Shown in pieces: positions 56,063-64,000 of a DNA stretch of 64,000 nt. The notes below the pieces were generated by a model that was not told the DNA's origin, did no database searches, and saw only the letters and a list, made by a program, of their open reading frames with translations. The translations under genes and the position numbers were made by a program. Source of the stretch: Streptomyces fradiae (lineage in GTDB: Bacteria > Actinomycetota > Actinomycetes > Streptomycetales > Streptomycetaceae); NCBI RefSeq assembly GCF_041270065.1, contig NZ_CP065958.1, positions 3,472,001-3,536,000 on the forward strand, read 5' to 3'. Position 1 is the first letter of the stretch; each line of letters begins with the position of its first letter.

Positions 56063-56605
56063 TCAGAATGGCGGAAGCTCCGCCAGCAGACGCCCGTTGC
56101 GGTCGTACAGCGCCACGCCGACACCCTCGGCCGAGCCCGCCCGGTGCGCGTACCAGACGCCCCAGCCGGGGCGGCCCGGCAGTTCGAGGAGGGTCGCGGA
56201 GGTCTTGCGGCCGTCCGCGTCGGTGAGGACGACCTGTCCGGCGCGCTTGGTTCCGTAGAACAGGCCGGAGTGGAAGGTCGCCGTGGGGTCGCCCTCGGAC
56301 TGGTGGCTGACGCCCGGCCGGGAGGTGTCGACGTTGCCGTCCACGACGCTGCGGAAGTTCTCGGTGCCGTCCGGGCTCAGCCAGTGCTTGCCCTCGGGGG
56401 TCAGCCAGATCGTGAACCCGCCGCCCGCGTCGACGCGTTCGCCGGAGGCGACGACCCGGACGGGGGAGGTGTGCTTCGGCGCCGCCAGGGACGCGGCGGC
56501 GGGGGCCGGGGCGGCCACGGCGGTGGCGGGCGCGGCCACGGCGGCCGCCAGCACGGCCGCCGCCAGCAGCCGGCCTGCCGTGCTCGTACTCGTACGCGTA
56601 CTCAT
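56063..56605 (-). CDS. Secreted protein with the same extracellular domain as the sigma-linked membrane protein
   Basis: 180 residues from ATG 56605, with AGGAG eight bases upstream. The signal peptide (about 1-33, cleavage after AVAAPAPA-like residues) leaves a mature domain of about 145 residues: GERVDAGGGFTIWLT, EGKHW, PGVSHQSEG, FHSGLFYGT, LELPGRPGWGVWYAH, LYDRNGRLLAELP. Most positions match the membrane-anchored neighbour. No known enzyme motif is seen. It may be a decoy, ligand or competitor for the membrane sensor. A 10-base direct repeat (period 13) lies in the leader. Confidence 0.87.
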   Translation of the reverse strand: MSTRTSTSTAGRLLAAAVLAAAVAAPATAVAAPAPAAASLAAPKHTSPVRVVASGERVDAGGGFTIWLTPEGKHWLSPDGTENFRSVVDGNVDTSRPGVSHQSEGDPTATFHSGLFYGTKRAGQVVLTDADGRKTSATLLELPGRPGWGVWYAHRAGSAEGVGVALYDRNGRLLAELPPF

Positions 56606-56631
56606 CTTCGGGCTCCTGAAGTCGGTGAGGG

Positions 56632-56654
56632 GTGGCTCCTCGGAGTGGCTCCTC
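56632..56654. repeat. Two direct repeats upstream of the secreted-protein gene
   Basis: GTGGCTCCTC at 56632-56641 and again at 56645-56654, a 13-base period, 27-49 bases before the secreted-protein start. Possible regulator site. Confidence 0.5.
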
Positions 56655-56661
56655 ACCTCCT

Positions 56662-58758
56662 TCAACTCCCGGATGGCGACTTCTGGATGACACGCGGCCG
56701 GGACGAATCCGCGCCGCCCCCGCCAAGCGCCGCCGACAGCTCTTCGAGCGCGGCGAGGAGCAGCAGCGCGCCCTTGCGCAGCAGGAAGTGGTCGGGGGCG
56801 TCGGCCCGTTCCCATGCCTCGATCGTCTCGCGCAGCTCGGCCAGGGGCGGCGCCTTGCGGTCCCGTACGGCCTTGGCGCCGCGTTCCGTCGCCGTGCGCA
56901 GGGCCTCCGCGAGGGCCGCGGCCTCCGGTACCGGCGGGGCGCCGCGTTCCGGGAGGTGGGCCTCAAGGAGCATCGCGACCCGCCCGAACTGGGCGAGCGC
57001 GTCCTCGGCCTCGGCCGCCGCCGCGCGCGACAGGCCCCGGTGCCGTACCGGCTCGTGGGTGGCCCGCTCCACCCCCTCCTGCCAGGCGATCCGGGCGGCC
57101 CGGGTGCCGAGCAGGGCCTCGCGCACGTCCGGGGAGGCCGGGCCGACCGGGTCGGCGAAGTGGCCGACGACGGTCGCCGCGTACCGTCCGTCCGCCTTCA
57201 GCCAGTCGGCGAGCCGGCCGCGGAGCCGGGGCGTCTCCCAGGCCGGGTAGACGGCGTACGACAGCATCGCGAGCAGGCCGCCGAGGAGGGTCAGGAGCAC
57301 GCGTTCGCGGACGGTCTGGGTGACGCCCGCGCCCTCCATGCCGAGGAGGAAGACGACGTACGCGGCGACGAAGACCTGGCTGGCGGCGTAGCCGGTGCGC
57401 ATCAGCAGGTACATCCCGAAGGCGCACAGCACGGCGAGGCCGGCGAGCAGCCAGGTGCCGGGGTGGGCGGTCTGCACGATGCCGGTGGCCAGGGCCACGC
57501 CGACGAGGGTGCCGCCGAGGCGGGCGACGGAGCGGGCGTAGGTCTGGGTGAAGTCCGGGCGCATCACCATCACGGAGGCCATCGGCGCCCAGTAGCCGTG
57601 GCCGAAGGGGAGCCAGGTGCCGAGCAGATAGCCGGTGGTGGCCACGGCCGTGACACGGAGCGCGTGCCGCAGGATCGGCGAGTCGTGGCGCAGCTCGGCG
57701 CGCATCGCGCGGAGCGCGACCGGGAGGAGCTGGAGGAGGGTGGGGCGGCTGCGGGCGGAGGCCGCGGTCTCGGTGCGGGGTTCCGCCGTCTCGACGACGT
57801 CGTCGAGGAGCGCGGCGAGCCGGATGGCCGCGCGGCGGGGCGCGCCCTTGAGGATCGCGAGGGTGTCCGGGGTGTGCAGGGCGGCGTCCGCGTGGGCGGG
57901 CGGGTCGACCGGTTCGCCGTGCCGGATGGCGTGCGCGCAGGCGTCCAGGGTGTCCCCCGCCGCGCCGAGCAGCTCGCGCACCCGGTCCCGTTCCGGCCCC
58001 TCGGCGGACGCGCCGACGGCCGGGTCCGCGAGCGAGGCGAGCACCGGCCGGATCCGCTCGGCGAGCCCGCGCGCGCCGTGCAGTTCGGCGGGCCGGCGGC
58101 GGGCCTGGCGCGGGGTGACGGCGGCGGCGCTGCGGGCTGTCATGAGCGGTACGGGGTCGAAAGACGCGGTCGGGTCGTGCCGCAGCCGACGCGCGTAGTC
58201 CGCCTCTGCGGCGAGCGCGTCCGCGAGCGCGTCGCGCTGGGCGCCCCAGCGGCGCACCGGCATCAGCACGATCAGCGCGGCCTGGACGAGTCCGCCGACC
58301 GCGATCACCGCGGCGTGGCCGGCGGCGGTGGCCACGGAGGTGGGGAGGGTGACCGTGACCAGCATGATCGCCACGTTGGACGACGCGATGATGCCGACGG
58401 TCGGGCCGGCGGCCCAGGAGAGCCCGGCGACGAACGTCCACAGCGCGAGCAGCGCGAGGAAGAGGACGAGACGGGCGCCGGTCAGATATCCGAGGAACGT
58501 CGACACGGCGAGGCTCGCCCCCGACGCCAGCGCGAGGGTGGGCCGCGGCCGGTACGACCGCTGGAACGTCGCGATCGCCGCCTGGAACGCCCCGAACGCC
58601 GACGACGCCGCCACCACCGGCCCGAAGAGCGCGAGCGACACCCCAACCACCAGCGCGAGGCCGAGCGCCCCCCGCCCCGCCACGGCAGGCTCCAACCGCC
58701 GCCGCTCGACGGAGAACCCCGACCGCGCGGTCTCCTTCAGCGCCCGGAGCCAGCTCAT
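56662..58758 (-). CDS. FUSC-family membrane protein
   Basis: 698 residues. Two membrane blocks of about six helices each (about 25-180 and 385-510) separate two cytoplasmic helical regions, the layout of FUSC/aromatic-acid-exporter-like proteins (YccS, AaeB). ILRHALRVTAVATTGYLLGTWLPFGHGYWAPMASVMVMRPDF at the second block is the FUSC signature. Substrate unknown; related proteins export aromatic acids. It runs in the same direction as the secreted-protein gene 56 bases downstream and may be read into it. Confidence 0.92.
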   Translation of the reverse strand: MSWLRALKETARSGFSVERRRLEPAVAGRGALGLALVVGVSLALFGPVVAASSAFGAFQAAIATFQRSYRPRPTLALASGASLAVSTFLGYLTGARLVLFLALLALWTFVAGLSWAAGPTVGIIASSNVAIMLVTVTLPTSVATAAGHAAVIAVGGLVQAALIVLMPVRRWGAQRDALADALAAEADYARRLRHDPTASFDPVPLMTARSAAAVTPRQARRRPAELHGARGLAERIRPVLASLADPAVGASAEGPERDRVRELLGAAGDTLDACAHAIRHGEPVDPPAHADAALHTPDTLAILKGAPRRAAIRLAALLDDVVETAEPRTETAASARSRPTLLQLLPVALRAMRAELRHDSPILRHALRVTAVATTGYLLGTWLPFGHGYWAPMASVMVMRPDFTQTYARSVARLGGTLVGVALATGIVQTAHPGTWLLAGLAVLCAFGMYLLMRTGYAASQVFVAAYVVFLLGMEGAGVTQTVRERVLLTLLGGLLAMLSYAVYPAWETPRLRGRLADWLKADGRYAATVVGHFADPVGPASPDVREALLGTRAARIAWQEGVERATHEPVRHRGLSRAAAAEAEDALAQFGRVAMLLEAHLPERGAPPVPEAAALAEALRTATERGAKAVRDRKAPPLAELRETIEAWERADAPDHFLLRKGALLLLAALEELSAALGGGGADSSRPRVIQKSPSGS

Positions 58759-58804
58759 GGGGTGAGCGTAGCCGCGAGAAGCGACGAAAGGAGCATTTGG
58801 GGCG

Positions 58805-59947
58805 CTAGTGGATCTCGTCCCTCCCGCGCGCGCCCAGGCCCGCGCGGTCCGCCGCCGTCGTGCCGTGGTGCCAGCCGGCCTCGTCCCAGGCGGCGCGGAC
58901 GCGGGTGGTGCGGGTTTCGGGGAAGAGTTCGTCGGTGCGGGCGGTGACGGCGAGGTCGCGGGAGGCGAGGGCGGGGAGGAGGGTCGGGGTCTCGGCGGCG
59001 ACGCGGCGGGAGGTCGTGGCGAGGCGGGCGCCGAGGCGGTTGGCGTAGGCGAGGAGGAAGGACTGACGGAAGGACTTGGTGCGCTTGCGGCCGCCGGCGC
59101 GCTGTTCGGCCTCCGCGCGGGTCATCGCCGCCGTGCCCTGCACGAGCAGGGAGGTGTAGAGGAGTTCCACCGGGTCGAGGTCCGCCTCGAAGCCGACGAC
59201 CGTCGAGAAGCCGTACGCCTCGTTCCACACCGCCCGGCAGTGGTTCGCCCCCGCCACCGCGTCCAGCAGGATCGCCTTCGCCTGCTCGTACGGCGGGTCC
59301 ACGCCGATCCGCAGCGCGCCCGGGGTCTCCGGCGCCGGCGCGCCCGCCGCCAGGCTCGCCTCGTCGAGGCTGTGCCGGGCCATCAGCTCCTGCGCCTTCG
59401 CGGTCAGCGCCTCCGCCTCCTCCGCGTACGTCGTCCGCTCCGCCTTCGCGAGCAGCGCCCGGATCCGGGTCAGCAGCTTCGGCTCGCCCGCGACGGGCGG
59501 CGGCAGCGTCTCGCCGGGCACCGGCCCGACGGCGTCGAGGCGGGGCAGCCGGACGAGCAGCCGGTAGAGCTCCAGGACGGCGGTCGCGTACGAGAAGCGG
59601 TCCGCCCCCGGACGTACCGACCCCTCGTCGAGCGCGTCGAGCTGCGCCTGCCAGCGGTGCGGGAGGCGCTCGTAGCGTGCGGTCTCCGTCCGTACGAGCC
59701 CGGCGGCCAACCGCACGTGCTCGTCGCCGAGTTCGCGCCGCACCATCCGTACGACATCGGCCGGCTGCCAGCCCCGCGCCCACAGCGAGCGGACGAACTC
59801 CTCGCCGCGCCGGACCAGTTCGGCGTCGGCGGTGCGGTCCGCCGCGAGCAGCGAGGCCGCCGTGTCGAGGGCCCGCTCGTCGTCCCCGTACAGCGCCTCG
59901 AAGGCGCGCTCGACCGTGCTCGTCCCCTCCGTGTGCCCCTCCGACAT
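58805..59947 (-). CDS. DUF2786 domain protein
   Basis: 380 residues from ATG 59947 (MSEGHTEGTSTVERAFEALYG), with AAGGAGG seven bases upstream; a GTG six codons before includes that ribosome site. The DUF2786 module (KLLTRIRALLAKAERTTYAEEAEALTAKAQELMARHSLDEA) lies near 165-205, and the C-terminal TKSFRQSFLLAYANRLGARL region is conserved. DUF2786 occurs with phage and nuclease-like domains but no activity is proven. Divergent from the ABC exporter operon. Confidence 0.9.
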   Translation of the reverse strand: MSEGHTEGTSTVERAFEALYGDDERALDTAASLLAADRTADAELVRRGEEFVRSLWARGWQPADVVRMVRRELGDEHVRLAAGLVRTETARYERLPHRWQAQLDALDEGSVRPGADRFSYATAVLELYRLLVRLPRLDAVGPVPGETLPPPVAGEPKLLTRIRALLAKAERTTYAEEAEALTAKAQELMARHSLDEASLAAGAPAPETPGALRIGVDPPYEQAKAILLDAVAGANHCRAVWNEAYGFSTVVGFEADLDPVELLYTSLLVQGTAAMTRAEAEQRAGGRKRTKSFRQSFLLAYANRLGARLATTSRRVAAETPTLLPALASRDLAVTARTDELFPETRTTRVRAAWDEAGWHHGTTAADRAGLGARGRDEIH

Positions 59948-60160
59948 CAATGTGCCTCCTTCCACGATCGGCCCACCCCGGCAACGCGGGTCCCGGGCAC
60001 CTCGCCCGCCACTCCATCACCACACCATTGTCGGCGCTCGGCCGTCCTCAGGGGCGCGGCGCGGTAGGGGAACGAGAGCGGTGGGGGTAGGGCCGGCCCT
60101 ACCCCCGGGACGCCCGCTGGTGGTCGTGATCGGAGGCCGGCCGGACGGTTCGCTGGAGGC

Positions 60161-60943
60161 ATGACCTCGACCACGACCACCGTCCACCGGCCCGCTGCCC
60201 CCGCCGCCCCCGCCGTACGGCTGCGCGGGCTCCGCCGGCTCCACCGGGACGTCCGCGCGCTCGACGGCGTCGACCTCGATCTGCCCGCCGGGAGCTTCAC
60301 CGCTGTCATGGGCCCGTCCGGCTCCGGCAAGTCCACGCTGCTGCAGTGCGCGGCCGGGCTCGACCGGCCGACGGCCGGCACCGTGGAGATCGACGGCGTG
60401 CCGCTGACCGGGCTGAGCGAGCGGCGGCTGACGCTGCTGCGGCGGGACCGGATCGGCTTCGTCTTCCAGTCGTTCAATCTGCTGCCCTCGCTCACCGCCG
60501 CCCAGAACGTGGCCCTGCCGCTCCGCCTCGCGGGCCGCCGCCCGTCCCGCGCGCAGGTGCGCGACGCCCTCGCCCGGGTCGGCCTCGCGGGCCGCGAGCG
60601 GCACCGCCCGGCCGAGCTCTCCGGCGGCCAGCAGCAGCGCGTGGCGCTGGCCCGCGCGCTCATCACCCGGCCCGCCGTGCTCTTCGGCGACGAACCGACC
60701 GGCGCCCTCGACTCCACCACCGGCCGCGCGGTCCTCGACCTGCTGCGCGAACTCGTCGACCGGGACGGCCTGACGCTCGTCATGGTCACCCACGACCCGG
60801 TGGCGGCGGCCCGCGCCGACCGCGTCCTCTTCCTCGTCGACGGACGGCTCGTCGGCGAGCAGCACGCGCCGACGGCGGAGACGGTCGCGGCCCGCATGGC
60901 GGGCCTGGAGGCGCACGGGGAAGCAGCGGGTGCGGCGTGCTGA
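60161..60943 (+). CDS. ABC transporter ATP-binding protein (MacB/LolD type)
   Basis: 260 residues. Walker A VMGPSGSGKSTLLQCAAGLDRPTAG, Q-loop FVFQSFNLLPSLTAAQNV, signature LSGGQQQRVALARALI, Walker B VLFGDEPTGALDSTTG, switch His VTHDPVAAARADRVLFL. Typical of exporters with FtsX-like permeases (macrolides, peptides, lipoproteins). It overlaps the permease gene by 7 bases. Preceded by a 213-base divergent region without other features. Confidence 0.95.
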   Translation: MTSTTTTVHRPAAPAAPAVRLRGLRRLHRDVRALDGVDLDLPAGSFTAVMGPSGSGKSTLLQCAAGLDRPTAGTVEIDGVPLTGLSERRLTLLRRDRIGFVFQSFNLLPSLTAAQNVALPLRLAGRRPSRAQVRDALARVGLAGRERHRPAELSGGQQQRVALARALITRPAVLFGDEPTGALDSTTGRAVLDLLRELVDRDGLTLVMVTHDPVAAARADRVLFLVDGRLVGEQHAPTAETVAARMAGLEAHGEAAGAAC

Positions 60944-62934
60944 CCGTCGTACTCGCCGGGCTGCGCGGCCGCTGGGCGTCCTTCGTCGGCGGGTTCACCG
61001 CGCTCGCGCTCGGCGTGGGACTGGTGACCGTCATGGGGCTCGGGCTCTCCGCCACCGTGGGGGCGGAGAGCCGGGCGCCGGTCCGGTTCGCGGATTCGCC
61101 CGTGGTCGTCCAGGGTCAGGACCGGCTCGCGGTGGAGGTGCGGCGCGGCCCGGGAACGGCCGTCACGACCGCGCCGCTCGACCGTCCACAGCCTGTGGAC
61201 GCCGAACTCCTGCGCGAGCTGCGCGCCCGCTGGACGGTGAGGACGAGTGGCACGACGGCTGACGGCGGCCCGGACGCCGTCGGGGTCGACGGCCCGGCGA
61301 ACCAGGTCCGGGCACTGGTCACCCGGCTCACCGGGGACCGGAACCGAGTGCTCACCGGCCCCGAACGGCGCGCCGTCGACCCCGAGGCCGCCCGCGACGC
61401 CCGCGCGCTCGTCACCCTCAACGCCCTGCTCGGCACCGCCGGCGGCGTCACCGCCTTCGTCTCCGTCTTCGTCGTCGCCTCCACCTTCGCCTTCTCCGTC
61501 GCCCTGCGCCGCCGCGAGTACGGCCTGCTGCGCACCGCCGGCGCCACCCCCGGCCAGGTCCGGCGCCTGCTGCTCGCCGAGGCGACCGCCGTCGGGGCAC
61601 TCGCCTCCGCCGCCGGCTGTCTGCTCGGCGCGTGGGGCGCGCCCCGGCTCGCCCGGGCCCTGGTGGACGGCGGGATCGCCCCGCCCTGGTTCACCATCAC
61701 CGCCTCGGAGGCCTCCTGGCCGTACCACGCAGCCTTCTGGACCGGCCTGACCGTCGCCGTGGCGGGCGCGCTCGCCGCCTCCCGGCGGGCCGGGCGGATC
61801 GGCCCGACGGCCGCGCTGCGCGAGGCGGACGTCGACACCGACGCGCTGCCGCGCGGCCGGGCGCTGTGCGGCGCGGCCCTGCTGCTCGGCGGCCTCGCGC
61901 TGCTGGCGTGGACGTACGCGACCGACCCCGCCGAGCTCCTCAAGCGCAAGACGTACACGACCCTGCCGATGCCCCTGATCACGGGCGTGGCGCTGCTCGC
62001 GCCTGCGCTCGTACGCCCGCTGGCCCGCGCCGTCCGGCTCCCGGAGCGCCTGACCGGGGCAATGCGCCTGACCGGGGCGACGGGGATGCTCGTACGGGAG
62101 AACAGCGCGGCCGCCGTACGCCGTACCGCCGCCGTCGCCGCCCCGGTCCTGGTCACCGTCGCCCTGGCCGGCACGCTGCTCGGCGCGGCGGGCACGGTCG
62201 GCGCGGCGCGGGCGGCGGAGTCCGCCCGGCAGCCGGCCGGGGCGCCGACCTCCCTCTTCGTACGGGACGGGGCCGAGGCCCTGGTCAAGTACGGGGCGCG
62301 GGCGGTGTCGGGTGGTGGGACGGCGGGCGGGGCTGCGCCGGGCGGTCTGGACGACCGGTCGATCGTGGTGACGGAGGAGTTCGAGCGGCACCGGGTCGGC
62401 GACACGGTCGAGATCTGGCGCGCGGACGGCTCCGGTCCGGTACGCCTCCGGGTCGCCGGCGTGCTGCCGCGCGGCGCGGGCGGCAACGAGCCGCTCGTGA
62501 CCCCGGCCAACGCCCCCGGGGCCCTGGAACAAGAGGGTTCGGGCCCGGCCGGGGGCAGCTCGCAGACCCGGCTCGGCCTGGTCCTGGTCCTCGGCATCGC
62601 GCTGCTCTACACGGTGATCGCCCTCGCCAACACCCTCCTCATGGCCACCTCGGCCCGCGGCCCGGAACTCGCCTCCCTCCGCCTCGCCGGCGCCACCCGC
62701 GCGCAGATCCTCCGGGTCGTGGCGTACGAGTCGCTGCTCGCCACCGCCCTGGGCGCCGTCCTCGGCCTGGCCGTCTGCGCCCTCTGCCTGGGCGCCCTGG
62801 GCGCGGGCCTCGCCGCCCTCGGCGCGCCGGTGAGTCCGGACCTCCCGTGGACGGCCCTCGGGGCGGCGGGCGCCGTCTGCGCGACGGTCGCGGCGGCCGG
62901 GGCGGTGCTCCCCGCCTGGCGGCTCACCCGCTGA
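60937..62934 (+). CDS. FtsX-like ABC permease (MacB family)
   Basis: 665 residues from a GTG inside the ATPase stop region. First helix at about 10-35, an extracellular loop of about 110 residues, then the first FtsX module (VSVFVVASTFAFSVALRRREYGLLRTAGATPGQVRRLLLAEATAVG near 190-235), an intervening domain, and the second FtsX module near the C-terminus (LLYTVIALANTLLMATSARGPELASLRLAGATRAQILRVVAYESLL). Two FtsX modules mark the eight-to-ten-helix type. The exported substrate is unknown. Confidence 0.93.
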   Translation: MLTVVLAGLRGRWASFVGGFTALALGVGLVTVMGLGLSATVGAESRAPVRFADSPVVVQGQDRLAVEVRRGPGTAVTTAPLDRPQPVDAELLRELRARWTVRTSGTTADGGPDAVGVDGPANQVRALVTRLTGDRNRVLTGPERRAVDPEAARDARALVTLNALLGTAGGVTAFVSVFVVASTFAFSVALRRREYGLLRTAGATPGQVRRLLLAEATAVGALASAAGCLLGAWGAPRLARALVDGGIAPPWFTITASEASWPYHAAFWTGLTVAVAGALAASRRAGRIGPTAALREADVDTDALPRGRALCGAALLLGGLALLAWTYATDPAELLKRKTYTTLPMPLITGVALLAPALVRPLARAVRLPERLTGAMRLTGATGMLVRENSAAAVRRTAAVAAPVLVTVALAGTLLGAAGTVGAARAAESARQPAGAPTSLFVRDGAEALVKYGARAVSGGGTAGGAAPGGLDDRSIVVTEEFERHRVGDTVEIWRADGSGPVRLRVAGVLPRGAGGNEPLVTPANAPGALEQEGSGPAGGSSQTRLGLVLVLGIALLYTVIALANTLLMATSARGPELASLRLAGATRAQILRVVAYESLLATALGAVLGLAVCALCLGALGAGLAALGAPVSPDLPWTALGAAGAVCATVAAAGAVLPAWRLTR

Positions 62935-63000
62935 GGGGTGAGGCTGGTACTTCGGGACGGGACGGGAACCGGGGTCGGAGCCGGGTTCCCTCCCGTCCCG

Positions 63001-63048
63001 CCTGTCGTCAGCCCTGTCGTCAGCACTGCCATCAGCACTGCCGTCAGC
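63001..63048. repeat. 12-base tandem repeat, four copies
   Basis: CCTGTCGTCAGC, CCTGTCGTCAGC, ACTGCCATCAGC, ACTGCCGTCAGC in uninterrupted tandem between the permease stop and the next gene. A minisatellite of unknown role. Confidence 0.75.
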
Positions 63049-63134
63049 ACAGGAGGCGAGGCTCGTCACCCACATGGGTTGTCATATGCCAAAGGCACTT
63101 CCAGCCCTCCCGGTCCGCCCCTAGCGTGCCGATC

Positions 63135-63752
63135 ATGCTGAGCCTCCCCCACTTCGTCCCGACCCCCGTCTTCCGCCTCCTCGGCCTCGTACCGCCGCCC
63201 CACGCCCTCGTCTGGGTGCTCCCGACCGAGCCCGGCGTCGACAGCGCGCTGCTCGTGCGCCCCGTGCCCGGGCGGGCCTTCGTGCTCGCCATCGACGTAC
63301 GGGGCCGGCGCGATCCCGCCCGGGCCCGGGCCTGGACGGCGGCCGTGGCGCGGCTGCGCGAGCGGTACGGCGCGCCCGCCCTCCTCCTCGCCGTCTGCCC
63401 CGACCGGGCCACCGCCGCCTGGGCGGCCGGCCCGTTCGCCACCGGCCTCGGCAGCTGGCCCTCACTGAGCCTGCGCCCCCTCGTCCTCGGCCCCACGGAC
63501 ACTCCGCCGGTCGTCACCGCGCCCGCCGCGTCCGCCGACCTCGCGACCGCCGTCCTCGCCGCCCTCGCCCACGCCCGCGGCTCCCGCGCTACCGCCGCCC
63601 TCGCCGCCGTCAGCGAGGCCCTCCGCACCGCCGCCCCGGAGACCCGCGCCTACTGCACCTCGCTCCTGACGGCCGGCCTCGGCGACGGACCCGCGTCGGC
63701 GGCCTGGGGCCGTCTCACGGAGCTGCGCCGGACTGTCAGTGGTGGCCGATAA
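63135..63752 (+). CDS. Rpn-like/PD-(D/E)XK family protein, probably catalytically degenerate
   Basis: 205 residues, ATG 63135. SALLVRPVPGRAFVLAIDVRGRRDPARARAW, RYGAPALLLAVCPDRATAAWAAGPF and WPSLSLRPLVLGPTDTPPVVT match the abundant Streptomyces family of Rpn/YhgA-like nuclease-fold proteins. The residues where relatives have E-x-Q/K after the core strand read IDVRGR here, so catalysis is doubtful. The N-terminal part of the relatives is shorter here. The role in Streptomyces is unknown. It is followed by a start codon overlapping or close to its stop. Confidence 0.75.
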   Translation: MLSLPHFVPTPVFRLLGLVPPPHALVWVLPTEPGVDSALLVRPVPGRAFVLAIDVRGRRDPARARAWTAAVARLRERYGAPALLLAVCPDRATAAWAAGPFATGLGSWPSLSLRPLVLGPTDTPPVVTAPAASADLATAVLAALAHARGSRATAALAAVSEALRTAAPETRAYCTSLLTAGLGDGPASAAWGRLTELRRTVSGGR

Positions 63753-63801
63753 CGTCCCTCTCGTCGGATCAGGCGGGGCGGACGAGGCGAGGGGGGCCGA
63801 C

Positions 63802-64000
63802 GTGCATCTGCATCTGCGGGCCGCGGCGGAGTCGGACATACGCGACGACCACGACTGGCTGGCCGCCTTCATGAACGCGGCCTGGGACGTGATCGAGGTC
63901 GAGCACGCGGCGGGCGTCGCCGACGCGATCGAGAAGGACTACGGCCGGCTCGACGAGCTCTACCGGACGGCGGCGGGGGCGGGGGCCACGGACGCCGAAC
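63802..64000 (+). CDS. Hypothetical protein, 3' truncated by the window edge
   Basis: Open from GTG 63802 (AGGGGGG five bases upstream) to the end of the window; a GTG at 63742 is an alternative. Visible residues: VHLHLRAAAESDIRDDHDWL, AAFMNAAWDVIEVEHAAGVADAIEKDYGRLDELYRTAAG. Acidic and helical. No family recognised. Confidence 0.55.
   Translation, partial: MHLHLRAAAESDIRDDHDWLAAFMNAAWDVIEVEHAAGVADAIEKDYGRLDELYRTAAGAGATDAE

Noticed and set aside
62935..63134. Possible small gene between the MacB-type permease and the Rpn-like gene
   Set aside because: The frames here run through a 12-base tandem repeat and have no ribosome site; treated as intergenic.

Overview
The window looks like a core chromosomal segment of a Streptomyces or very close relative. 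Base composition is extremely GC-rich with G/C-dominated third codon positions. GTG starts behind purine-rich ribosome sites are frequent, stop/start overlaps (ATGA, GTGA) are common, and the gene order (clpC, lsr2, the nadB/nadC/panC block, the folate cluster, ftsH-hpt-tilS-dacB, ppa) is typical of that genus. No tRNA, rRNA, IS element, prophage or CRISPR array was recognised. Identifications rest on motifs and remembered family features; no database search was run.

Layout. (1) 1-2599: 3' part of a trypsin-like/NACHT NTPase protein, a candidate NLR-like immune or signalling protein. (2) 2687-8700: clpC with a ClgR-box match upstream, a conserved partner protein, lsr2, an ArgA-like acetyltransferase, a BlaI-type repressor and two small conserved proteins. 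(3) 9072-14644: a leftward operon DUF2520 protein-panC-nadB-nadC-coaX in which every junction is a 4-base ATGA overlap, joining NAD and pantothenate/CoA synthesis. (4) 14772-20212: an aldolase-family PLP enzyme, an ArsR-type regulator with a strong palindrome upstream, and a two-component system followed by a TmrB-like ATPase. (5) 20310-23732: a MidA/NDUFAF7-like methyltransferase overlapping an orphan NuoD-like gene, then a coiled-coil membrane protein. (6) 23864-28487: an osmoprotectant ABC importer (binding protein and two permeases leftward, ATPase divergent) and an esterase. (7) 28668-37099: an MprF-like lipid lysyltransferase; folP, an NTF2-like protein, folB, folK and a DUF3180 protein rightward; folE, ftsH and hpt leftward. 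(8) 37135-44779: tilS, a DUF2342 metalloprotease, dacB, ppa, a ThrE exporter, a DedA protein and a YbjQ protein. (9) 44865-50709: a ClC-like channel with glutamate decarboxylase, a DrrAB-type exporter with its PadR regulator, and a DinB protein. (10) 50822-54427: an aldehyde dehydrogenase, then an XRE-DUF5753/HATPase/DUF397 developmental-type trio. (11) 54586-58758: a SigE-family ECF sigma factor flanked by two proteins with the same extracellular domain (one secreted, one membrane-anchored), and a FUSC membrane protein. (12) 58805-64000: a DUF2786 protein, a MacB-type ABC exporter, a degenerate Rpn-like protein and a 3'-truncated gene.

Most of the window is housekeeping. The items most worth follow-up are the sigma-factor locus with twin extracellular domains, the protease-NACHT protein, the methyltransferase/NuoD pair (modifiable arginine kept, quinone-binding tyrosine replaced by tryptophan), the 17-base element shared by two promoters of the XRE/HATPase/DUF397 trio, the three matching palindromes around the PadR-controlled exporter, and the cysteine-rich N-terminus on NadC.
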